Part shown: in pieces, positions 48,057-64,000 of the stretch
How positions within the stretch are numbered: the first letter of the stretch is position 1
Layout of the letters: every line of letters begins with the position of its first letter
Assembly (NCBI RefSeq): GCF_035594125.1
Contig: NC_087183.1
Coordinates: 9,979,868-10,043,867 of the forward strand
Direction of reading: 5' to 3'
Origin: Scylla paramamosain
Lineage: Eukaryota > Arthropoda > Malacostraca > Decapoda > Portunidae
Length of the DNA stretch: 64,000 nt
Notes under the pieces: generated by a model
What the model saw: the letters and a program-made list of their open reading frames with translations, nothing else
What the model was told of the DNA's origin: nothing
The model's database searches: none
Program-made: the position numbers and the translations under genes

Positions 48057-48592
48057 GCGTGCTATCAATACTAGTCGTGATAGTACGTAATAATGATGAT
48101 GAAGGAAGTGAAGGAAGAACAGGAGGAGGAGAAGGAAGTGGAGGAAAAGGATAACGTGGAAGAGGGTAAGAAGGAGCACGAGGTGGAGGCGAAAGAGTAA
48201 AAATAGAAGGAAATGAAGGAGAAAGTGGAGGAGGAGGAGAAGAAGAAGGAATTATAAATAGAACAGGAAGAGGAAGAGGAGGAGGAGGAGGAGAAGGAGA
48301 GGCAGGAGGGATAATGAGAAGCTCCAAGTTAATGCATGCTACAAATTAGGTTCCAATAAACACTTGTGGACAATAATGGCGTTGGAAGATGGAGGGTGGT
48401 GGTGGTGGTGGTGGTGGTGGTGGTGGTGGTGGTGGTGTGAAGCATTAATGAGGATATTAAGGGTGAAAGACTGGCTTAATTGGTCTCATTATAAGATGGA
48501 CAATTACCTGTTCTTAATGGCATGCTTTCTCTCCTTCCTTACTTCCTTCCTTCTTCTTCCTCCTCCTCCTCCTCCACCTGCTTTACTTTGCC

Positions 48593-48652
<60 letters not shown>

Positions 48653-48743
48653 GCTATCATTCTTATCCTTGTCATTTGTAGTTCTGTGATTACTATTTGT
48701 GTTTCTTGGTACTATCATTGCTACAAGGTATTTCTAGTATCAC

Positions 48744-48786
<43 letters not shown>

Positions 48787-49033
48787 TAATTTTTTTCTCG
48801 TCTTTCTTTCCTGTCTTTTTTTCCCCATTCCCTTCCTTAACATCACCCATTCCCTTTTCTTCTTTTCCTTTCTCTTTCTTATCCCTTTTCCTTCCTTTCC
48901 CTTCCCTTCCCTTCCCTTCCTTTCCCCTCACCTTCCTTCCCCCTCACCTTCGCACACAAGTAATCGAGAACCATCATAATTTCCGCGTAAGACAATCACA
49001 CACTCGCCCCAGGTGCTTCTTCAACTACACCAC

Positions 49034-49038
<5 letters not shown>
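47584..49038. other. Purine-rich, then pyrimidine-rich block with short trinucleotide arrays
   Basis: Bases 47690-48310 are A/G-rich, with AGGAGGGG..GAG repeats at 47806-47878 and (ACT)n at 48016-48054. Then follow (GGT)n at 48398-48435, (ATT)n at 48595-48650, (ACT)n at 48745-48785 and TTCCCTTCC repeats at 48885-48925. No exon. Confidence 0.6.
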
Positions 49039-49082
<44 letters not shown>

Positions 49083-49125
49083 GTACATCTTTCTTTCTTA
49101 ATTACTTCCCCCTACCACTCTACCA

Positions 49126-49163
<38 letters not shown>

Positions 49164-49328
49164 CCCAGGTAGGAAATCAAGGTTCCCCCTCTCCCCTCTG
49201 GGTCAGTTAGGGGGCTGAAAGGGAGGGGAGGTAAAGGGGGGAGGTGTTGGGGGTGAGGGGGTGTGGGATCTCCAATATTGTTGTCAAAGGGAAACTAAGT
49301 AATTGAACATTCCACAGAGATTTTCCTT

Positions 49329-49413
<85 letters not shown>

Positions 49414-49478
49414 TCCATGCTTTGTTCTATCTTTCTCTCTCTCGCTCTGCAATAAACTTCATGTTAATTCCCTCTTTC

Positions 49479-49570
<92 letters not shown>
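49039..49570. repeat. Four (TC)n microsatellites
   Basis: Runs at 49039-49081, 49132-49160, 49331-49411 and 49483-49570. Confidence 0.95.
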
Positions 49571-53500
<3,930 letters not shown>

Positions 53501-53501
53501 A

Positions 53502-53597
53502 GGAGGAGGAGGAGGAGGAGGAGGAGGAGGAGGAGGAGGAGGAATTCAATGAACGATGGTATTAGATTAAGTGGTTTTACACACACACACACACACA

Positions 53598-53634
<37 letters not shown>

Positions 53635-53726
53635 AAACCCTCATTTCCCTCGCTAATTAATCCAAATAACACTGTAAAAGGCACTTAAAATACTTCTCTC
53701 CTTATCACCTTCGCAGACTGGCTGAA

Positions 53727-53806
<80 letters not shown>
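53502..53806. repeat. (GGA)n, (CA)n-(TC)n and (GA)38
   Basis: (GGA)n at 53502-53542, (CA)n directly followed by (TC)n at 53579-53631, and (GA)n at 53731-53806. Confidence 0.95.
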
Positions 53807-53808
<2 letters not shown>

Positions 53809-53929
53809 CTGAACGAAAGTAGATGGGGTGGTGAAAATATTCAAATACACTGAAATTAATCCGCCCTAATCTGATTCTAAATGGGTGAAGTTTGTTCTTG
53901 TTCGCCTGCCGCTCTTTCTCTCACAAAAG

Positions 53930-53961
<32 letters not shown>

Positions 53962-54869
53962 TTTTCTCTCTCTCTCTCTCTTCTTTTTTTTTATTTCTCC
54001 ATCTTTTTTTTTTCCGCGTCTCTCTTATCGTATCAATCATTCATTATTTCTGTCCTCCGTTTTCTTCCGTCTTTCTTCACTGTTCTCTTCTTTCTATATT
54101 AATCAGTTATATTATTTTATTTTCTTCTTTATCTTTCATATTCTTTTAATTCTCCACTTTTTTCTTTCTTTATTAGTCACTCATATTTTCCTGCTTTCCA
54201 TTTTTTTCCTTCCATTTCCTTAATTTTACCCTCATTTCTCTACCAATCATACTTTTCTTTTTTCTTTCTCATTTCCTCTTCCTTTAACTTTCTTCATAAA
54301 TCATCCATATCTTTCCTATTATCCTCCATTTTCTCTACTCTTCCTTTCCTTCACTTCAGTTCGGACACAAGCGATATATCCTTCCTCCATTCCCCTTAAT
54401 TAATCACTATTTCTCCCTCCTTTCCTTCCTTCCTTCGTTTCCTTCACATTTCCTTTCTTTCTTATTTCCCATTTCCTCTTCATTTTACTTCCCTAAATCA
54501 CTCGCATGCTTCCGATTATCCTTTCACTCTCTTTCCTCTTCCTTCCTTCATTACAATTCCGATCTCTCCCTTCTTCGTTTCGTTAATTAATCACTGGTAT
54601 TTTTCCCTCATTTCCTTCCTTTCTTTTCTCATCCTTTCCCTCCTTCGGCAGAATCAGGTTACTCTCGGCTTCATTAACCTGTGCATGTAAACTCACCTGC
54701 CTTGCGAACCTTAATTAGATTCGGAAAGCAGGTAGGACAGAGGGGGAGGAGAGAGAGAGGGAGGGATAGTAAATGGAGGGAGGACGAGAATGAAGAGAAC
54801 AATGGAATAAGTCGATAAGAGAATGGACAGAGGTCGCTTCCTAATTTTTATCACTTTGGGTCCCAGCGG

Positions 54870-54872
<3 letters not shown>
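53807..54872. other. Pyrimidine-rich non-coding block
   Basis: TTCCTTCC/TTTCTC-rich plus strand from 53930 to 54640. A short less biased patch at 54650-54740 includes a donor-like GCAG|gtgagttt on the minus strand, without a convincing exon. Confidence 0.6.
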
Positions 54873-56982
<2,110 letters not shown>

Positions 56983-57074
<92 letters not shown>

Positions 57075-57133
57075 GTGTGCCAGGTAACAAGAAATATTTC
57101 ATTGCATCTGAATCTGCAATCCTTTATTATGAA

Positions 57134-57229
<96 letters not shown>

Positions 57230-57682
57230 TCTATCTGGGTGTATCTTGGCAGTCTGTAACTTTCCTTAAACTCCTTGATCGCCGCGTCCTGTGCTTGGGC
57301 GGGGCAGGGACGAAACGGAGTCCAAACAGAGGACGCTACTCTCCCTCCCTCTCCCTCTCTCAACCCTTTCATTCTCCGGCCCTCTGTTCCTCTCCCTCTC
57401 CCTTCCTTCCCCGCCTCGGTCTGACTGTCTGGCTACAAAATAAAGCTGGGAATTGTTATTAAGGTCGGCGTGAGGTTTATTGCCAAGGGTGTTGTGGGTG
57501 TTGGGTGTTATTGTAGTGTTTGTGCCTTACCTTCACCACCACCACCACCACCACCACCATCACCACCACCGCCAGAAGCTTTCGCCAAACTACTCGTGTC
57601 AACAAACGTAAAGTAACGGTACTATTTTCACTGGTGTTAGTGCGGAGGTATTGCTGGTGTTCTGGTGTTATTTTCACGTCGT

Positions 57683-57725
<43 letters not shown>

Positions 57726-57827
57726 GGGGGGAGGGTTTAAAATACTGGTAGTTATATGCAGTTGTAGTAGGAGTAGTAGTATCTCTCTCTTTCGATTTGG
57801 ATACTATTTTGTTACTGTCTCGAATTT

Positions 57828-57903
<76 letters not shown>

Positions 57904-57945
57904 AGATTGTCTCTTTGTTTTGCCTTCACAGCAGTTCTGGAGTCA

Positions 57946-58034
<89 letters not shown>

Positions 58035-58093
58035 ATTGCTGTCATTTAGTCCACGTTATTTAATTGTCGTACTTTTTTACTGTCTCTATAAAC

Positions 58094-58167
<74 letters not shown>
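56983..58167. repeat. Cluster of five long (TC)n arrays plus (CCA)n and (TG)n
   Basis: (TC)n at 56983-57071, 57140-57224, 57832-57899, 57952-58031 and 58097-58167; (CCA)n at about 57536-57560 and (TG)n at about 57690-57722. Confidence 0.95.
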
Positions 58168-58173
<6 letters not shown>

Positions 58174-58635
58174 TTTTTTTCCCGCTTGCTTCCTTGTTTC
58201 CTTTCCCTCCACAAGTTTGGAAACAGTTTCACCGTCATCAGCCTCCTCACTGCGTACGAGTATTCTTTCTCCTTGTTTTCCCCTCTTTTTCTGCTTCTTT
58301 CTTTCACTCTATTTGCTCCTCTTCAACTTTCCTTCCTTCTTTCTTTCTTCCTCTAAACGTTTTTACTCTGCTTCACTTTTCCTTCCTTTTTTTCTTTCTT
58401 TCTTCCTCTTTCTATTTTTTTTTCATACTGTTTTCCTCTTCTCTTTGTTTCCTTTGTTTTTGTTTTTTTTTGTCTATTTACTGTTCTTTTTTTCGTTTTT
58501 TACTTTTTTCTTTTCTCCACCTTTCTCTACCTATTCGTCTGCTATTTTTTTTTCCTCTTTTCTCCGTTTCTTCCTTATCCTCCTTTATCTTCTCTTTGTC
58601 TCGTCTATATATTATTTTGTTTTTTGCTGTCCTTT

Positions 58636-58720
<85 letters not shown>

Positions 58721-59515
58721 TGCCACTCACTCTCCAAACTCTCCCAAACATCAGCCGGCGTCAACAGTTTCCCATTTTCTACACATTTCCTTTCTTCTGT
58801 ACTCCTTAACTGCATATTTTTTTCCCCACTCCCTCACTCTCTCTCCATCTCTCTTTCCCGTTACTCTTTTTCCGCCTTGCACGACGCCGCCGATTTTTCT
58901 TAAGGCAACTTGTGGAGGGAGAGAGATGAAGCAAAGTTTAGGGAGCGACTCTGAGGCTCGAACGTAACTTAGCGGGGACAAAATGGGATGCCAAGTTAGG
59001 GGTGGGAGAGGAAGGGGTGCGGTAAACAGGACTTGAGTTGTTTGCTTATGAGTCTCTTGTTTTGGAATGACCTGCTGAAGTCTATGTGTCAAGTCCTGTT
59101 CGAGCTCCTTCTCTTTCTCCTTCTCCCTCAAGTCCTGGTTTAATTTTTCTTTCTCTTTCTCCTTCTCCTTCTCTCTGGTTTTCTGTTTTGTTTTGGTTAT
59201 GTTGAATTCTTCTCTCTTTTCATTGGTGGTATTTGTGTTTCCGTCTCTCCTTTCTTTTGTTTTCGTTTATTTATTTGTTTATTTCTCTTTCTATGCTTCT
59301 TTTGTTTTTTTTATCGCTTTTCATGTTTTTTTTTACTGCATTTGTTTATTCATTCCTCTCCCCCTTTTATTTATGGTAGTTCTGTTTTTTTCTGTGTTTC
59401 TTTTACTTTTTCATGTTTTAAGTTTCTTCAGCTTCTATCTCCTCCCTGTTCTCTTATTTATGCATTTATTTATTCTTATTTTTTTTTATTTGTCCTTTTA
59501 TTTATGTTAGTTTTG

Positions 59516-59603
<88 letters not shown>

Positions 59604-60471
59604 TTTCTGTGTTTCTTTTATTTCGTTTACTTTTCTCTCTTTCGTTGTTCCTTCGGCTTTTATCTCCTCTCCTTTTCCCTTATTTATGTACTTATTTGTT
59701 CACATTTTTTCATTTCTCTCCTTCTATTTATACTAGTTCTTTTTTCTCTCTCCTTTCCTGTATTTTCCTTTACTTTCTCTCTTTCCTATTCTTCTTTCGC
59801 TTCTATTTTCTCCTTTCCTATTTAACTTATTTATTAATCTTATCTATTCACTTTTTATTTGTCTCCTATGCTGATTCTCACCTTTTTCTTATTTTCTCTT
59901 TCGTTTTCCTCCTCCTTCGATTTCAGTATCTAGTTATTTTGGTCTTTGCTTCTCCTCCTCTTTCTCCTTTTCTGTTTCTCCTGTATAGACGTATTGTTCC
60001 TATTTTCAGTTCTCCTGTTATTCTTTATCTCCACTTTTTTTTTCTTTTCCCTCGTATTTCAGTCTCCTATATTCATCCTCCTAATTTTTCCTTTCCTTTT
60101 TCTTTTTTTCTTTCTATTTCTTTTCCTTCTCTCTTTCTGGTATACTGTTCATTTCTTTCTGTCTCTCTCTCTCTCTCTGCTCCCTAAATCTTCTCATTTT
60201 ATTCTCTATTCTTAAATCTTCTTCCTTTCTCCTCTTCCAATTCTCCTCTCATTTTCTCTCTCCCGTCACGTCCACTCTCATTCTTTGGACAGGTAACGTT
60301 TCCTATCTAATTCCCTCTTTTCTTCTGGACCTAATTCCTCTTTTTTCCTCCTTCATCTATTTCCTCCTATTTCCTTCTTCATCTAATTCTCCCTTTTCTA
60401 TTCAATTAGGTATCCTCCGCCGCTTCACTTGTTCCTTCCTCACTTCCCTTAATTCCCCTTTTCGCATGGTA

Positions 60472-60566
<95 letters not shown>

Positions 60567-60688
60567 TTTATACTCAACCTTTACTTTCGTTCTCTCACCT
60601 ATCGTTCTCAGTTCCCCTTTCCCTCGTTTTTTATCTCCTCTTTACACTCGTTTCCCCTTGCCACATAACCCATTCCCTTACTGTATCC

Positions 60689-60768
<80 letters not shown>

Positions 60769-60980
60769 GGCTCTTCCCTGTCCCTTCCATACACACGCAG
60801 AGTACACAAGAGCGTCGATTCAAGCCTTAATTTGCTGAAACAGGTGTCTTAAATTTGGCAGGTAGTGAGTCCCGGCCCGGCTTTCCCTTCCCTTCTACCT
60901 GTAAATCTCCGCACACCACATACACACCTGTACAGACGCCGCCACTCCTGCATCTGTGCGTATATGTACTGTGGGGATGG
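58168..60980. other. Extreme pyrimidine-rich block
   Basis: The plus strand is almost entirely T and C in long stretches, with (TC)n at 58640-58717, 59516-59600, 60475-60562 and 60692-60761. Long open frames here are poly-Ser/Leu/Phe artefacts of composition. Confidence 0.8.
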
Positions 60981-61112
60981 TGGTGGTGGTGGAGGTGGTG
61001 GTGGTGAAAGGAGGAGGAGGAGGAGGAGGAGGAGGAGGAGGAGGAGGAGGAGGAGGAGGAGGAGGAGGAGGAGGAGGAGGAGGAGGAGGAGGAGGAGGAG
61101 GAGGAGGAGGAG

Positions 61113-61172
<60 letters not shown>

Positions 61173-61243
61173 AAGAAGAAGAAGAAGAAGAAGAAGAAGA
61201 AGAAGAAGAAGAAGAAGAAGAAGAAGAAGAAGAAGAAGAAGAA

Positions 61244-61300
<57 letters not shown>
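60981..61300. repeat. Stepwise compound microsatellite GGT-GGA-GTA-GAA-GAAA
   Basis: A short GGT block, then (GGA)n from about 61012 to 61113, (GTA)n to about 61170, (GAA)n to about 61248 and (AAAG)n to 61300, without intervening unique sequence. Confidence 0.97.
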
Positions 61301-61350
61301 ATCAATGAATGAAGAGAAGTACTGCAATAATAATAGAACCTTTGTGCTAA

Positions 61351-61351
<1 letters not shown>

Positions 61352-61404
<53 letters not shown>

Positions 61405-61487
61405 AGTTGCTGCTGCTGCTGTTATTGTTGTGTTGTTGTTGTTGTTGTTGATGTTATGTTGGTGATAGTGTTGGAGGTGGCAGTATT

Positions 61488-61513
<26 letters not shown>
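61352..61513. repeat. (TTG)n then (CAG)n arrays
   Basis: (TTG)n at about 61352-61405 and a shorter block at about 61426-61450, then (CAG)n at about 61488-61520. Confidence 0.9.
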
Positions 61514-61518
<5 letters not shown>

Positions 61519-61520
61519 GG

Positions 61521-61977
61521 AGTTGCAATGATTATAATACAATTAATGTTCATAATAAAATAATAATAATACATTTACGGGGTACTGTGTGCTGTTAATA
61601 AAAGTGAATTTATCGCTTTAGGCGGCGAGGTGACGCGGAAAGTTGGATTATTATATATTTCACGGGTATTAGTGACGCGCCCGCTGCCGCCGCTGCTGGT
61701 GGCGCGCCCTGTGCCGCCACCGCCGGCAATATTATTACTACCATTGTTAATGTGCCACTATTACAACTACTACTATTACTACTAATACTAATACTGCTAT
61801 TACTACTACTACTACTACTACTATTACTGGTGCTTGTGTTGTTTCGATTACAAGAAGCGTTAATTAGAAGAGATTTTATAGATAGAAAACATTTTACAAC
61901 AGCAGCAGCAACGACAACAACAACAACAACAAGAACACAAACAATAATGTCTACAACCAAATAAACCAAGAATTTCT

Positions 61978-62061
<84 letters not shown>

Positions 62062-63484
62062 CACCCCCCAGCACTATACACACAGTCAACAAGTGTACCG
62101 TAACTCCCTTTAACCCCTTCCCTCCTTCCCTCCCCCTCCCCTTCCCATTAAGGTAACGGGAGGCGACACAAGCGACAACCCCTTCCCCCGCCCCCTCCTC
62201 CCCCTGATAACGACCCCCCAACCACGACCAATTAGAGGAGGGTGTGAGGCCCCCAAACGACTATGGCTTGTCGTTCGAGTGGTTTCCTGTCTGTCTATTT
62301 GTCTGCCTGTCTGTATTGTTTTTGTTTGCTTGTTCGTTTGTTTGTGTAAGTGGATCAGCGTGTGTTGTTCCGGAGTTTCTTTTGTGTGTTTTTTTTTCTT
62401 TTACTTTGTTTTCGTTTTTTCTTTCGTTTCCTTTGCTCGCCAACTTCATTTCATAGACCGATTGGATTTTTACGTTTTTGGTTTTCTCTTACTTTTTTTT
62501 TTCGTGTTTCCAGAATATTTCGTTTATTTTTAACATTCGCTTTTCATCTTCTATTTTTTTTTCTGAAGTCAATTTAAAACTTGAGCCTTTTACGTTATTC
62601 ATTAGTTTTCTTTCTGCTCATTTTCGTATTTTCAAGCTTTTTTTTCAGTTTTATGACGCTTTTTTTCATATTTGTCTTCTTTTGTTTCCATTCATTTTCC
62701 AACACAATCAAAATCAACCCTTTCCTTCATAATTAATTCATTCCCACTATTTTTTTTTTTTTGCTAGTTTTATCAACCTTCCTTTTCATATTCGCCTTCT
62801 TTGCTCTTTTTTTTTTCAACCATTTCCTAAAACAATTAACCCTTTCCTTCATTATCAATTCGTTCTCACTCTTATTCGTATCGGTACACGCGGATCATCA
62901 TCATCATCATCATCATCAGCACCACCACCACCACCATGCATAACTTTATATACATCTGCATACTAACGCGCACCTTCCATCTATTTTATCTCCACCCTTC
63001 CTGCCAGGCACTTCCATCACCTCGCGTTATTAATTGATCTTTCCTTCCAACATTTCTATCTATTTCCATTCCAGATCTCCCTGCGTCTGTGCATTTCTCT
63101 CAGGTCGAGAAATAAACTCCAGTTATGAGGTGGATTAGAAATGATGAGAGAGGTAGAGAAAAAAAAAACAGGAGAGATAAAGAAAGAGAGGATGCACAGA
63201 TGGATTAAGGGAGAGGGGAAAAAGAGAGGGAGGAGAGGGACAAAGATGAAGGGTGAAGAGGAAGAGGGAGAGCAGGAAGAGGGAGAGGTAAAGATGAAAG
63301 GGTAGGTGCTCTCCCTCTCCTTCTCTTCCATGGGTTTGGTCACTCTCATTTGCACATCAAAGGTCCTCGCTGCGTTTGGGATGAGTGACCAGCGACCAAC
63401 CCCGCCAGACACCCCACTTCCCCACTAACCCCGTGTGCTGGCTGGTGGTGCTGGTGGTGGTGGTTATTGTTGTGGTGGGAAGTG

Positions 63485-63519
<35 letters not shown>

Positions 63520-63621
63520 GAGTGTACGTGCAGTGTTATTATGAAATAGAAGCTTTGTTTTCAATAGAGTAAATGTGATGAATGAGTATTGGGAAAATTA
63601 AATTGGTGTGATAGTAGTAGC

Positions 63622-63710
<89 letters not shown>

Positions 63711-64000
63711 TTACTATCAAATATATCATTATCATATCAACATAAAGAACTAATACTTGTGTTAGTAGTGAAGATGGTAATGGCATCAGTAATAATAGTA
63801 GTAGTAGTAGTAGTAGTAGTAATAGTAGTAGTAGACGATACTGGTGGTAGTGGGGATGGAGATGGGGGTGTTTGGTAATTGAAATGATGATGAGGGGATT
63901 GTGATTGTGATGGTGAGCGTGGCGGTGATGAGGGCTTTTAAAACGAATCAGGTAATGGTGATGGCCGCCGATTACAGGTAATGGTGAAGCTGTGTTGGCG
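61521..64000. other. Non-coding end of window with many trinucleotide arrays
   Basis: (TC)n at 61981-62057, (ATC)n at about 62896-62918, (ACC)n near 62920, (GGT)n and (GTA)n at 63440-63520, (ATT)n-(ACT)n at 63625-63710 and (GTA)n at 63798-63832. A GC-rich patch at 61620-61735 (GCCGCCGCTGCTGGTGG) stands out but has no supported frame. No gene found. Confidence 0.6.

Noticed and set aside
54650..54740. Possible 5' Nrk exon ending GCAG|gtgagttt on the minus strand, phase 1
   Set aside because: The phase would fit 42613, but the only usable acceptor leaves about 13 bases of exon and there is no signal-peptide-like sequence.
58064..60187. Several open frames over 200 codons, rich in Ser, Leu and Phe
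   Set aside because: The plus strand is nearly free of A and G here, so stops are rare by composition; no domains are seen.

Overview
The window looks like nuclear DNA from an arthropod, most likely a decapod crustacean. Two multi-exon genes with GT-AG introns are clearly arthropod in type. Simple-sequence DNA, mainly (CT/GA)n, (CA/TG)n, (ATT)n, (GGA)n and (TA)n, fills a very large share of the sequence, as is typical of decapods. Two LINE remnants have the kind of protein sequence I associate with crab and shrimp genomes; a brachyuran is my guess, not something the sequence proves.

Layout. Bases 1-13734 (+) hold the 3' part of the nuclear hormone receptor gene HR3 (ROR/NR1F class): the end of the DNA-binding-domain extension, a hinge with long Gly and Gln/His runs, and the complete ligand-binding domain with stop. 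The zinc-finger exons lie before base 1. A putative 3'UTR and a 7 x 30 bp minisatellite follow. At 16.45-19.65 kb (+) there may be a small three-exon gene of unknown function behind a CRE/YY1-like promoter. Bases 19.7-21.2 kb carry a foldback element and a TA-flanked inverted-repeat element. At 22.3-23.8 kb (-) lies a RanBP1-like locus with several lesions, followed at 23.96-25.3 kb (-) by a dead LINE reverse transcriptase. Bases 25.3-32.4 kb are AT-rich and intergenic, with microsatellites, a tRNA-like SINE candidate and the 3' flank of the next gene.

Bases 32407-42613 (-) hold ten consecutive exons of a Ror/MuSK-family receptor tyrosine kinase (arthropod Nrk type): Ig, Frizzled cysteine-rich domain, kringle, one membrane segment and kinase. 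All exon phases agree over 765 visible residues. Its signal-peptide exon(s) are not identified. A Jockey-like LINE remnant sits in one intron and touches the 5' splice site. From 42.6 to 64 kb I find no convincing exon; the stretch is dense microsatellite and strand-biased purine/pyrimidine sequence, either upstream intron or intergenic.

Functionally the two main genes are independent: HR3 is an ecdysone-cascade transcription factor, and Nrk is a cell-surface receptor kinase. They face each other tail to tail. No operons, CRISPR arrays, viral genes or toxin genes were seen.
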